Shown here piece after piece: positions 23,010 to 35,900 of a stretch of 64,000 nucleotides of DNA. This DNA is from Sebastes aleutianus (lineage: Eukaryota > Chordata > Actinopteri > Perciformes > Sebastidae). The stretch spans positions 16,582,460-16,646,459 of the forward strand of contig CAKAKS010000062.1 in assembly GCA_916700875.1 (NCBI GenBank), in the 5' to 3' direction. The notes under the pieces were generated by a model. It was given only the letters and a program-made list of their open reading frames with translations. It was not told the DNA's origin and did not search any database. A program made the translations under genes and the position numbers. The stretch's first letter is position 1. The number at the start of each line of letters is the position of its first letter.

Positions 23010-25141
23010 CAATCGGGGAGATCTTGTGATAGTGTGGCTGAGAGTCTCTGGAGGGTCTCTCTTATTGACTTCCAAATGAGGTGCGGAGGGGGGGGGGGGA
23101 AACGAGTGTGTGTGTGTGTGGGAGGGAGGGGATGGGTAAAAGTTTTGGTGGGATGTAATGGTCACCCAAAGGGACGGTCCTGTCACATGAAACTCTGGAT
23201 CCTTTCTAGGGATCTGATAGGTGGAGACGAGCAAATGCCCAGTATATTCCAAGTATGCACGCTCTTTTGCATACACATGGACTGAGCATGTGCGTGAGGC
23301 ACACACCCCAGATCCGACAAACACATTTATGTGAAACTAATTTGAGTTATGGAAAGATAATTTTACAGCAATGTGGGGGGTCAAAGGTGGAGCCCACATG
23401 TCTGGAATATTTAGAGATGTTGGTGCCTGAATTCATGTACATGCAGTTTATACTTGTGCTTTGTTTTGTCACCTTGGCAACATGATGACCTCTGACCCAA
23501 GAACGAACGGCCGCTGATTTTGAAACTGCAGCTAAAACTGACCCTGACACAAGTTATAGGTGTTTGTGTCTGTATGGGAGGAGTCAGTATTTAAGAAGGC
23601 AGCCAGCTACTCACCGAGAGCTGTCGACAAGCTCGGATGCGATCAATCAGCAGCTGCTGGCAGAGAAGTTGGGGCAAAGAGTACTAAAGTGCTGGTGTGG
23701 TCAGGGCTTGAAAATAACAGCTTGTAACTGTGCGCGCAGATGTTGCTGACATTTACCAGTCGTCTCAAGTAACCACTTTTAATTGAGCACAAGGTTCATT
23801 TGTAATGAAGGCGTCATTATTTTGGCTTTTATCTCCCACATTTCATACTAACATTGAAAAAAGATCAATTCTTAAATATAAATGTTGGAAAGTATTTAAA
23901 CATTTCAATTTCTTTTCCATGTAAAGCACTTAATCTGGTTTCAATGAGTACTAAATACATAGATCTTTTGCTTCTTCAATTTCATTTATTTACTTAATCT
24001 AATGCCCGGGTAGGGGCAGTGCAGCTTGGGTGAAATAATATTTAGAAATATTTCTGCGGAGGCCCTGCAGTCCAAAAATATCGTTTTTAATCTTGTAGCG
24101 CATGTTATTATCTCGTTGGCATTAGATATGGATCTTGTGCGCTCAAGATGGATCTAATGTCTTGTACACACAAGATCCATATCGTGTGTGCACCACATTA
24201 AAAAACATTATCAACAAATGTCAAAAACATGTATAAATTAGCAATAAGTTAAACTAACATTTGCATGAGAAAAAGCTAGTAGGTCCTTAAGCCTTAGAAG
24301 GTGCTATTCAGAGCATATCTATTGCCTCCGCACTGCTCTCAACATGGTGACGGCCGGTCCGACGATGTAAACAGAGGGAGGAAAAGCTCTTGACTGAAAG
24401 TGACTTCTGCTTAGGTAGACATTACTCCTCTATATCTTAGACAATAGTTTGCTGCTATATTAATGCTCTAGATATCGTATAGAGAACCTTTAAGGATCAA
24501 ATAGACAAGACATAAAACAACAAAACACCTGCTATCAGGTGTTGTTCATGAGATTTTGCTCACTCTCAGTAACATGTATCTAAAAGTATTATCAATAAAT
24601 GTACTCAAAAGTAAAATTACACATGAACCAGAATGGCACCTTTCAAACTTTTATATTATATAATTCATATTATTATGGATTAGTGCCAGCACTTTTGTCA
24701 CAGGGGTGAATTAGAGCAGCAGAGGAAGGAGGAAATGCAGACGATCATGGACAGTACAATGTGAAGGTGTATATTGGCTTGCAGGCAGGCAGGTGCAAGG
24801 TCCAAGGCCAAGGTTAAAGCTAAGGTTCATGTAACAGAAGCTTGAAAACAACATAGAAGGGGCCTGACGAGGGAATGAGGTGCAGGTGGGGAGAAGCTCA
24901 GGTGAGGAGACCGAGGTGATTGCAGGGCAGATGGGAGTGTCAGGATCTGGGATGACATCTGGTTGACAGGTAAAGATTAATGTTGAATGGGTTTGGAACA
25001 GTGGGAGTGTAGCTGGAGGGAGGGACAGAGTGGCAGAAGGTGATATGAATACACACGACTGAGGAGGATTTGTGAAATTAATATGAACTGTAAGCAGCAT
25101 TTTAATGGTTGTTTAATTGTACCTACTTTATTGTTTGGTAG
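23010..25141. other. Stretch without recognised genes
   Basis: Contains a G-run and GT-rich patch (23080-23130), a 14-base perfect inverted repeat (ATATGGATCTTGTG at 24127, complement near 24169) and a short hairpin near 24518-24546. The longest frame (24711-25100, minus) is serine/proline/threonine-rich and lacks any domain. I see no gene. Confidence 0.4.
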
Positions 25142-25255
25142 TTAAAGGACCAGTGTGTAGGATTTGGCGGCATCTAGCAGTGAGGTTGCAGATCGCAACC
25201 AACTGAAACTTCTCCAGTGTGTCAAGTGTGTAGGAGAACTACATATAATAAGTTT
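25142..25255 (-). mobile_element. Dispersed element B, truncated copy
   Basis: TTAAAGGACCAGTGTGTAGG opens the copy and GGTTGCAGATCGCAACCAAC follows, as in 19149-19683. The rest is missing or too diverged to recognise. Confidence 0.55.
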
Positions 25256-26615
25256 ATGTAAAATCCTTAGTATCTATCAGGCAAATGTAGTGGAGCAGAA
25301 ATATAAAGCAGCATAAAATGGAAATACTCAAATAAAGTACAAATATGTCAACATTGTACGTACTTGAATAAATGTCTGCAACACGTTTTCATCCCGAATC
25401 GTCAAATACTGACGCTTACTCAAACCCCTCGGTGCCTCTTTCCAGCTGCAGTAAACATGTATTTAATGTTGTGAATTAAACAAAAGAAATTCCTTAGGTT
25501 CAGGCAACAAAATCACTTAGTTATGTTTAGGAAAACAACAACATTGGGCTTAAAATTACTATGTTTTTACACTGGACACGAACGAACAGCTGATTGTAAC
25601 GTGAAAATGAAACGTAACGCAGGACGGGAGACGAACAGCGGTCTCCTGGATGAAAGCCCTGTGTTGTTTGACCTACCCGCTCTGTGTGTCTCTTTCGCTC
25701 TTTAAAATACGAGACCACAGCACTTTCTCTGAGCTGCCGTTATACTGCCGTTAAATGGTGCCCTGTGCAGCGGTATTGAATATCAAAGCATCGGTATTTC
25801 ACGCCCTGGTAATGAGAAGAGTCTGAAGTCTCTTGTTATTAGCAACAACAGTCAGTAATACATGTTCACTAAATGAAAAGCAATAAAGAATCAGATAATG
25901 TTTGGAGGGTTTCGTCTTAATTGATACAAGTTAATAGGAAATAACTCCCTGTCATGAGAAAGAGTGCTATCAGAAGAAGAATTTTAATGAAGCTTATCGC
26001 CAGCTCCTATAATACCAGATATGCTCCGTGTGAGGCATGAAAACTAATTTCAACACCTGCTGCTTACTGCTGTCAGTGAGAGGGCTTAAATAGTACCCTG
26101 ACCCCTGGGTGTGTTTAAGGGGCGCTATGCATAACATTATACAGTCAACGACACCCCCGGCCCCCATTAAATGCCCTTTCATCATGTTACTTCATTACAC
26201 GTTAACATGGTGGTGCTATATGGTGACATGTATAGCATGATTGGGCGTGGGGGATACAATAAGTGTGAGGCTGTAATGTGTGGAGGCCTGCTGGGATGCT
26301 TTTCAGGGACTTCTCCTGGTAGTTTTCTCAACTCTACTCTGATTGACGCAGCAGGTGCTTCTTCCTTCTCACCTCCTCTCACTCGTGTGTCCAGTATGAA
26401 CACTGTGTGTTTATTCCACTCAAGTCTCCGAAACAACTGCTGTTAATAACTTATTGTGAATAATGCAGAGGTGGAAGAATTCAGATTCTTTACCTCAGTA
26501 GAAGTATCAATACAACAATGTAAAGATATTATATTACAAATAAAACTCCTGTATTTAAAATCCAGTAAAAATATAGAAGTATTATCAGCTAAATGTATCA
26601 AAAGTAAAAGTACTC

Positions 26616-26707
26616 TTGGGGGCGGGACCACAGAGATATAACTAGGTGCTGGGAAAGTGGTGTGAGAATTTATTTTTATTTATTAATTTGTATTATTATT
26701 ATTTTTA

Positions 26708-26745
<38 letters not shown>

Positions 26746-26789
26746 TTATTTTTTTAAAATAATTTTTATAATTATTATTATTGTTATTA

Positions 26790-26849
<60 letters not shown>

Positions 26850-27004
26850 TTATATATTATATTTTTTACATTTCTTATTTATTTTTTATTATGATAATCT
26901 TTTCAGTTACTATCTGTTACCATATGTACATATTGATTTGTTATGGTTTAGGTTGTTGTAGTCATTTTCTTAAGGTAACAATAAAAAGCTTGATTAAAAA
27001 AAAA
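26616..27004 (+). mobile_element. Poly(A) retroposon insertion with 16-bp target-site duplication
   Basis: Identical AAAAGTAAAAGTACTC stands at 26600-26615 and 27005-27020. The insert ends with AATAAA (26980-26985) and a poly(A) run, and carries a long TTA microsatellite (about 26680-26845). This is the hallmark of LINE-driven (L1-type) target-primed insertion of a truncated 3' end. Confidence 0.75.
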
Positions 27005-27144
27005 AAAAGTAAAAGTACTCGTTGGCCCCTTTGACGGATATATTATTATATATTACATTACATGGATGCACCAGATGCATTTTACTGTTGTAGCTGCTCA
27101 GGGTGGAGCTAGTTTTAACTACTTTATATACAGTTAGTTTAGTC

Positions 27145-27537
27145 CAGTAGTTCCCAACCTAGGGGTCGGGCCCCTTCTAAGGGTCACCAGATAAATCTCT
27201 GTGGTTGTGAGATGATTAATGGGAGAGGAAAGAAGAATACAACTAAGTTCTACTGCAAGAACTTTTAGTGAAATATTAAAAAAACTAAAAGATTTTGGGC
27301 TACAAACTTATTTAAAGAGAACCTATTTTGCTCATTTTCACAAAACACTCTTTTTAAGCTCCTTGGGCTTTGGACTTTGCAGACCTTTTACATGCAAAAA
27401 AACCCCTATATAACACACTAAAGAAAAGAGAAAAAGCACAAAGGGTCCTCTTTAAATTAAACAATGATAGTTTAGAGGGGAAACGTGACAGTGCTTTCTT
27501 GTAAGGGGTCACAAGTCAAAAATGTTGGGAACCACTG
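27145..27537. mobile_element. hAT-like miniature element nested in the previous hAT element
   Basis: Ends CAGTAGTTCCCAACCTAGGG and GTTGGGAACCACTG are inverted repeats. The flanking octamers GTTTAGTC and ATTTAATC match at 6 of 8 positions, consistent with an old 8-bp duplication. Confidence 0.7.
27312..27455. mobile_element. Small TTAA-flanked element, innermost of the nest
   Basis: TTAAAGAGAACCTATTTTGC at the left and GGGTCCTCTTTAA at the right, with TTAA at both edges. It retains TTTTGCTCATTTTCAC, a phrase found in a common teleost element. Confidence 0.55.
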
Positions 27538-27770
27538 ATTTAATCTTTGTGTTGTATTTTATAAGCTTATCATACTGTATATGCTTTATGTAAAATATTA
27601 ATCTGAAATGTAACTAGCTGTGAAATAAATGTAGTGGAGTAAAAAATTCAATTTTTCTTTCTGAACTGTAGTGGAGTAGAAGCAGAAACAGAAAATGGAG
27701 ATAATAAAGTAAAGTACAAGCACCTCGACATTATACTTGAGTAAATGTACTTAGTTACTTTCCACCACTG

Positions 27771-29255
27771 ATCGTTCCTCTCCTAATAAAGCCACAGCAG
27801 CTATGAGAAGTAGAATTCCTCATGACATACTATATATTATATTATGACATAATATTTTAGTCATAGAGCATCGTTAATGAAGCGTGCATGGTTAAAGTGT
27901 CCAGATTTACAGCGTGACAACGACAGGCCAAAATCAACAGGCCCCCTCAGCTTTAGTGCAACATAAACCTTGTGACTGCTCCTAAATCACGACATGTCAT
28001 GAGAGGGGGGTTGTCCTGCCTGTCACATGGTGTCATGCTGACATTGGTGGTCTCCAGGCGACAGAGAGCCGTGAGATTTATGAGTAACTGCTGCTGTGCA
28101 AGCGGCAGCCTATTTCATGTATGTAACCTCTCCCTCCGTCTGCCATCATGCTTTCATCTGCAATATTTCACTATATTATCATTTACCTAATATCCTTTCT
28201 CCATGTTGTTAAAACCATGAGAGCACCATCTTGTCAATTAACTGTTAAGGGTTTACATAGTATTCAATTATTTCAAATGATTCACATACCATTTGAAATG
28301 ATTTACAGCCTCTGCTGGCCTCTGCATTTTAGTTTGTATTTTCTGCATTCCCTTTTGACAACAGGATGTGTGCTAAGGACAGTTTAAATGTGTGTGGCTG
28401 GAGTAAGGAGCAGAGCCTCATATGATGTTCATTTCCTTGAGTAAAGCCAAGGATGCAATGACAGGAAGGAGACAAGTAGTTTCATCTGCTTTGTGAGAGG
28501 AGGAAAAAGCCTAACCTACCTAGCTCTTCCCGCAAGGGGATTCGTCTTTTGCCAGGCCGCCATTGTAAATAAGAATTTGTTTTTAATTGACTTGACTGGT
28601 TGAATAAAGTTTAAAATGAATGAATGAATAAATAAATAAAAATGCTGCTGGTATGAACAGGCTAAAGGTTACTTTAACCACAATCTAATTTCATTACAGT
28701 GATTAAACCAAGGTTGCACAATGACGTCAAGCCAAATATTTTTTACATCAACAGTGAATTAAAATGTGCCCTGGTGGGGTTAAAGGGTTGCAGTTAGTTC
28801 AGTAGTACTGAATCCACTGAGAATCAACACCCATCTCTGTAGACTGATGAAGAAAGTGGAACATTTGGTGGCTAAAGAGGCAGATAACTTTCTCAAGAGT
28901 TGGTAGACACCAGAACCGAGCTTAAAGGAGACGGAGTAATTTGACTTGCGTCGAAAACACACCACAGCTGTGGCGAAGGGCGGGCCTGCGGCGAGCTGCC
29001 ATGCAGTGTCTATGGAAAGCTGCAGCGGGCAAGCTCAGCTTTGGTCATTTGATTCTACAGCAAAGTGTTGCCAAACTAAAAGTTGGGGGTGGTTTAACTT
29101 TTGGTGGCGAATTGCGGCCAGAGAATACCCGCTGTCCTGTGAGTCCTGTGACATGTTGACAGAAATTCTTCTGGCCTGAAACACATGAGCACGCCTCCTG
29201 GCCACAGAAAAATATAATTATTGCGGCGAGCCGTGTGTTTTGTTAAGTTTCGGTG
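27771..29255. other. Stretch without recognised genes
   Basis: Holds a repeat fragment at 28832-28930 (GGCTAAAGAGGCAGATAACT) that reappears diverged at 60120-60215, and a TGAATGAATAAATAAATAAA run near 28620. No gene-like frame is seen. Confidence 0.4.
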
Positions 29256-29886
29256 TTAAAGCTGAAGTAGGCGAGATTGGAGCAAATATGATTACAAAAA
29301 GTTATTTTTATAAAACGGTCGCTATATGACAGTGGTACATGAAACAGGTAACCTGAAAAAAATCATGTGCCTCTGTGTCCTCTGGTGCTCCTAACGGCAT
29401 CTGCAAGATTTCACACACCGAGGAAAACAAGCAGTAAGAGCTGATCTGAGGTCTGCTGTCCAGCTGCCGTCCATGAGAGCCGGCTGTCAATCATTCGCAA
29501 ACTCCGACCAAACGGTCAAACTAGGCAGCGCTGATCAAATATTAATCAATATTATGTTACGTTAATGCCTATTTCTCTCCTCAAATGTTTTCAGTGAAAT
29601 GAGAAAGTTTGTGACGCCACCGCCATTGTGAAATCTAGTGAAGGAACGCCAAGTACCGGTCACATGACCGGAGCACAGCCAATAGGAACGCTCTCTCAAT
29701 GAAATGACCTGTGATAGGTCAAAGTCTCCTGTCATGGGCTAGATTTTCTAAAGCCTGAAAACAGAGCCATGAGGAGGTGCAGAAGTCTAGTTATCTCTCA
29801 GAACACTTGAATTACAATATGCTGAAAGGTTATTATGGAATTTTTGCCTAATGATGCCAAAAATATACTGCCTACTGCCACTTTAA
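29256..29886. mobile_element. TTAA-flanked inverted-repeat element
   Basis: Left end TTAAAGCTGAAGTAGGCGAG. The right end, read on the minus strand, begins TTAAAGTGGCAGTAGGC. TTAA stands at both edges and there is no transposase frame. Confidence 0.6.
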
Positions 29887-32680
29887 GGTGGAGATATGCT
29901 CAAAAAGAACTACTTCGTACATAGGGTTTCCAGAGCGGCCACACTTGAAGGCAGGGTGAAAAGCCGGCCTTCATAGAGAGGGGCAAGACAAGATAATAGT
30001 TTAAATATGGGAATAACGCTTCACATGTATAGGGACTATTTTTCCTGGAAGGCATTCATAATGTTGCACTCGTTTATTCAGAGTGACAGAAATAGAAAAA
30101 GAGAGCTAGAGAGAGAAGATCAAACCAACTGTCTCATGTTTGCACAGCTGGCCAGTCACTACTTGAACTGGGTGCACCGTCGATTGTCAGTGCCCAATTC
30201 TCACGTCAGAAAGGTGTGGGGAGGGGTCAGACGTTATTCGATCATCCGGTAAGACTTCGGCCGGAGCATCTCCCAAATACACAACTCCAATCGATGTGTA
30301 AATGACTCAAACTTGCTTCTGGCAAAGATGTATAGAAGTAGAATCAATAAACCTGAATAGATAGCACGGTTTGCACTCTCTCTTCGGTACAACAGACATA
30401 TCAAAGAGATTTATCATGGTTTTTGAAGGCCATGGAGAAGCTGTGGCAGAGTGTTACGTTACTTGATGAAAAACATGCAGCTTTTTAAATCCTATTGCAT
30501 TGTCATTCTAATACTATAATTTGTCATTTGGTCCATTTTACTTGGATATAACATTGTTATGTTTAGGTGTATGATACTTTTAGCCTGTCGTCTGTTGTAC
30601 ACTCGTTGAAAGCAATATGTGTTTACTGTGTGTGTGGTCTCAGTGTAACTGCAAACACACATGATTCCATTCCTAAAGATCACCACAATCATGTGTCTCA
30701 TGTCCCCCAGCTTCCTGGTAGACGAACATACATCACCGTCCCTGCTGATAGGCCTCTCATGATTCATCAGGGTTTCTGCTGAAAGTTAAATAGCTGAGCT
30801 TGTTGAGTTTTTTGAAGAAGACTGTTTGGGAGGAAACCTTTCAAAACATGTTAATCTGATGATATCACATGAAAACATACAGCTTCTCTCTCGGTCTAAC
30901 CTCTGCCCCCCGCCCCCCGCCCCCCCACCTGACAGACGCAGATCTCTTTACAAACTGATGACTTTTGGCGTCCGGCTAACTCTCCTGTTTCCCTCAGCTG
31001 TTGTTATCACCTTATTTCTCATGTTGTACAGCAAGAAGAGAACATTGAAGAGCAACCACAGAGCAGGACGGCGGGTCGTTCTGAGAAAGGCCTGGCTGGT
31101 GATTGGACGGGGCCAGAAGGCACTGAAGTGTTGAAGCTCAGTGCTGAGCCTCCTAAAATAAGAGGATATTCCTCACAGTTTGACACGGGGACTAAAAACA
31201 GCCAGACTGACTGACTGACATGAGGAAGAGGATAGGCGATGTTGACACAGGGATTTTGGGACATTCTGTTCCTAAAGCTGTTTTGAATCTGTGATCTCTC
31301 TTCCTGACTCATGATTATAAATACACAGATAGGTGGCAATAGCATGGAGCGGAGAAAAAGATGTCCACATTGGCTCCCCCACAAATGTCAGGATCCCTGG
31401 CAGACTGGAGGTTGCCCTTTAAAGACGGTGCTTTTTCTGTGCAGAATAAACACCTAAAAGACGGTGATGGAATAACAGATGGTGTGGTCCTGAGTGGCTC
31501 CTGGCTTGAAATAGAAATAAAATAACATGCAATAAAAAAGTAAAGCAAAAACAGACTTCCCACTCAGACTGTGATCTAGTAGTCCGCTGTGTTTTTATGA
31601 TTGTTTGAAATGTTTTGTATTTTCTATGTTTAGATATGCATTTTAAAATACAAAATCAAATAAATACATTTAAATTATTAATGTATAAATCAATTTAACA
31701 TTCAGGTCTGATTCTGTGAGCAAACCTATTTGAAAGATTCTTGAGAGATTTATGAAAATGTTAAGGTCTGGAAAACATCAGAGGATGCTGAATAAAGGAG
31801 GGATGAGAGACAGTCGAAGCTAGAAACAGTCTACATACACATGCATGAAGCATTTGGAGGAATATATGGAAAATATTTCTGTGTATGGTGTTTATATAAA
31901 CAATATTTACTACCACAACAGTTGACATTTATTGGGGGATAGCAGCAGCTGCTCTTATCCCAACGGGCTAAACCCCCCCCACTGTATTAAAAAGGATTAA
32001 ACAGCCGAGTGGAGGCTTTCCAGTTCAAATGTGGCAAACTGACACAGAAGTGGTTCAGTGAGGGAAACCAGTCAGGAACAGGCCATTGTTTACTGGAATT
32101 AGATAAAATAAATGTTTATCTTGTTTGCATCACAGGCCTCCTTGAGTTGGGCCACCTCTTTCTGTTAACAGCAATGAAATGTGTGTCTTCTGTGTGGCAG
32201 GTGTGCATGAGAAAGAACCATTAAGTTAAATACTAAAAGATAAACACTGCCAACACTTTCATGTGACTTTATTTAATTTCATTCAAGGGCATGTTATCAT
32301 CTAAAAATCATGATTAATCACTATTTACATATGTAGGCATCTCATAATTATTGTTTTTTCTTCACTATCAGACCTTTTTCTGATTACTAACACTGCTGCC
32401 TATTGTATGTCTATTTCATTTAGAGTTATATGTTACAGTATCAACCTTTTCAGAATCTTCTTCTGTGTGCTTTTGCTTGCTTTTATCATTTGTTTCTTGT
32501 GTAATCTAGTCTAATCTGTAAAGCACTTTGGGTATGAAATGTACTATATAAATTAATTTGCCTTGCCTACTGTTTCTGGTGTTACAACTAAATTTGAGCC
32601 TCAGAGTAAAACAGGACCTGCGGCTGAGAGTCTAAAACTCTTGAGTCTGAGTGACATACAAAAAAGGCAGGTCAAGTAAT
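29887..32680. other. Stretch without recognised genes upstream of the emc10 3' end
   Basis: Includes a CCCCCCGCC-rich patch (30906-30930) and, at 32480-32575, a LINE-like tail (TGTAAAGCACTTTGGGTATG then ATATAAATTAA). No coding exon was recognised. Confidence 0.4.
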
Positions 32681-32686
32681 AAATAC

Positions 32687-32692
32687 TTTATT
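32687..32692 (-). terminator. Poly(A) signal for emc10
   Basis: AATAAA on the minus strand (GTGAAAATAAAGTATTTATT), 199 bases past the stop codon of the distal terminal exon. Confidence 0.6.
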
Positions 32693-32890
32693 TTCACATA
32701 AGTATTAAAAATGCAGTCATCTGCAGGGCACAATATCTCTTCTATGCTGTACAATTTTAAGTTGTGTGTGACAGACATCTATCCTACTTAAATAGCATTA
32801 TGTACAGCAATTAAAATCTGCTCAAGAGAATTATTGTTCAGGAAATGTTCACCAAAAAGAAAAGAAGAAGAAGAAGCTGTTGTGTGTTGA

Positions 32891-32995
32891 TCACCGGCCG
32901 CCTCCATTGGCTGCTCCACCTCCGGCTCCTCCACCTGATTGGTCCTGAGCGCCAGACATCATGAGGAAGAGAACGAGCGGCACGATGTACATCCA
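32891..32995 (-). CDS. emc10: emc10 distal terminal exon (7b, membrane form)
   Basis: The acceptor CTCCAG precedes TGG. It encodes WMYIVPLVLFLMMSGAQDQS followed by a glycine/alanine-rich tail ending GGGR and stop. The same membrane segment and Gly-rich tail end the mammalian long form. It is mutually exclusive with 33482-33568, since each carries its own stop. Confidence 0.9.
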   Translation of the reverse strand, partial: WMYIVPLVLFLMMSGAQDQSGGGAGGGAANGGGR

Positions 32996-35900
32996 CTGGA
33001 GAGGACAAGAAAGAAAAATGGAAGTAAATACAACAATATTTGTTTGAAAGGCAACAAATTTAAACTGTGATCACAGAGATCAGTCCCAGATTGGTCATCC
33101 CAGATTAGCATCTACTTATTTTCTGAACAGAAGAAAAGTTAAAAGTGGGTGAGAGTGTGAAGAATAGAAAAGAAACCTCAGGGTCAACACCAAACACATG
33201 CTCAACATATTCACACTGACAATTACGATTTAGGATTTCTTGATGGTTTAGCATGGAGGCATCGTCATATAAAGTCATTTGAATTAAGGAAAAGTCTGTC
33301 TGAATGTATTTGGCATTGAACCTGGAAAAAAAACTTAAAGAATGGAAATGAGGGAACAAGAGGGAAACAAGGGGGGTTGGTTTCAGTTAGTCATGTTGCT
33401 TAGAAGTTAAATAGATAAATTGACAGAGGAAGAAGAAGGACAGAACAAGCCACAAGTAAGAAAACAGTACTTCAGTGGGAATCAGCTCTGCTCTCTGCCT
33501 CCCCCTGCTGGGGGCTGTGCTGAATTGGTGACCATGAGGAAGATTGCACCTCCCAGAATCAAATACCACTGCAACACAGCACAGCACCAAGTCAGCACAC
33601 TGTCACTGGATGCAGCACAGAGTCAACACAGGTCACTGAACACAGAAAAATACACAGGATAGCACAGAGATCATAAAAAGAGCTCAGACGAACCAAGCCC
33701 GGCTTCTCTGTGGGAATGTTTCAAAAACACGGAGCTGACTCCAACTGACAGCTCAAAATGTCAGAGAGACGACAAATTTTCATGTTACTAAAGTTTAAAA
33801 TGTAACTTTGTGGGCAGGATAATGTTGGATGACTATGATAGCATGGCAGGAGCTGTACAGAGCTGGGCTTGGGCTGGTGTGACAGCTGTCAAACTCTGGT
33901 GTGGTCCACCCTTTTTGGGCCGAAGACCACCTAAAAAGGGGGGTCTGGGGCCAGTTCCAAACGGACTCTGGTGCGGTTTGTTTACTGTGTGAAAGCAAAG
34001 CAGACCAACCACAGGACTGTGTGAGAATATATAAATGATTTTAGCATAAATTGAAAGCGATCTCCCGATCTGTATAAGCGACATGCAGCCTGTATTCCTA
34101 CAAGATAATTTGGTAACCATGGTTACCTATACACCAGGGGTCTCCAACAAATAGCTCCGTTTCTAAGTGGCTTGATAAAGGTTCAAAGAATATGTACATA
34201 AATCTGATGACACAAAGTCACTTTATAAACCTGTTACAATTCCTATCCAATTAAAATACACAGACATCCCGCCCCCTTCTGACACAAAATGATTATTTGC
34301 CAATCACATGTCAATTAAACGAGTGACGCAAAAAATATACTATTTACATGAGGAACGGGTAACAGAGGTTTTTTTCCCACAAATGTGAATGGCAAATGTG
34401 TGTCTCATTTGCGGTGCCAGTGAATCAGTCGGTAAGAGATGTAACCACGGCAACTTTTCATGGGACTTTCGGGTGTTATGTCGAAGTTTGTTTCCCCCGT
34501 CAAATAGCGTTTCCCTCCTGTCAAAATGATAGCAGCCCCCTTGGTTAGGGTTAGGTATAAGGGTTGGTTCAGGTTTAGGTAGGGGGAAACATATGGACAG
34601 GGAAACAGTATTCGACACAACACCTAGTCTACTAGCAGAGATGGTAAAGGAGTTGAAAACAACGTTTAAAAGACAACAGTCTCTGTTTACCAAACTGACA
34701 AAGAGGTTCAACGCAGCAACAGAGGCTTTGTTTAGTGTCAAACATCCTAACAAAACACAAACAAACCTTCTCCTATAGCGGGAATGTAATAGGGGCGATG
34801 ACTGTGGTGGCTGACACGTTATTAAAGGACCATAAAAGTAAGACAAAAATGATGTCTGCTATTAGCGATGTAAAACTTGGTGCTATGAGTAGCTCTCGGC
34901 CACTTTCATTTTGTCAAATTAGCTATCAGAGGAAAAAAGGTTGGAGACCCCTGATATATACACACACACAAGAACGGGTACTTTCCCTGATAAACCACAA
35001 AGTGAAAAGGGAAAGAACAAACAAACAAATGTGCAACCACTTTTTAGGAGACATTCCTACTTTCCTGCCACAAATATTGGCAAAAAATATCTACATACTA
35101 TATTTTAACATGTGCTGCATGCATAGAAAAAGTTATGGTGGGTCTGATGGGAGCAAAAAAAAATTATGAGCTTAATAAGCATTTTCATGTATCCATTAAC
35201 TAAATGGGCCATTGCAATCATCAGAGCCCAATTACTGAAGGCAGAGTATATCTTTAGGCACAGCCTGCTGGCCTTATCAGCAGTTTTCAGTACTTACATA
35301 TTTAGCAAAGAAAGATTTCTGCTCTTGTGGATTCTTCCCTTTCTTCTCAGTTTCCATCTCCATTCGTTCAAGGAACAGAGCCGTCTCAGGTCTGGAAGAG
35401 AGTTGGCAATTAGTATTCAAACAAACCCCAAAACAGAAAGTGTATTTGAAAGGCAGAGCAGTGCAGAGAGACTTGTTCTACCTATGGGGAAATGGTGTAA
35501 AGCTGCTACGCCAAGGCAAATAGAACTGAATCAAAGACATCTGAAAAAGCTTCCCAAGAGGATTTCACTAATACAGACAGCAACGGATATGGATGCTAAC
35601 AATGTGCTACCATAAGCAGGCGAGCTTTATAAGCAATCCAGATTGGAAGGAAGAAAATGAAAATACATGAATACATCATTTAGGACTGACCCCGGTGCAT
35701 TGACAGGAACCATGACGCTCAATGTGGTGTTGAAAACCTCAAGATCAACTTCATCCTCAACCTCGGTGCCCCTGCAGGCTCCTGGTAACGTCACTATGGA
35801 GACGCCGATGAGGTACCCAGAGACGTCAGTGTGGAGGGAGATGACATCACTCAGATGGGACTCAACCATGGCACACTGAGGATCAGAGCAGAATAAAGGT

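Larger units (their letters stand above)
26466..27770. mobile_element. hAT-like element interrupted by three later insertions
   Basis: Outer ends CAGAGGTGGAA and TTCCACCACTG form a terminal inverted repeat. Inner text such as ACCTCAGTAGAAGTATC and AAGTAAAAGTACTC is typical of a common teleost miniature family. It is split by a poly(A) retroposon (26616-27004) and by a second hAT-like element (27145-27537), which in turn holds a TTAA element (27312-27455). Confidence 0.65.

Noticed and set aside
24516..24550. Hairpin AACACCTG...CAGGTGTT resembling a terminator
   Set aside because: Rho-independent terminators do not apply to a vertebrate genome; it is short and has no T-run.
24711..25100. 129-codon frame on the minus strand
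   Set aside because: Ser/Pro/Thr-rich, no domain, no promoter or splice context; likely chance.
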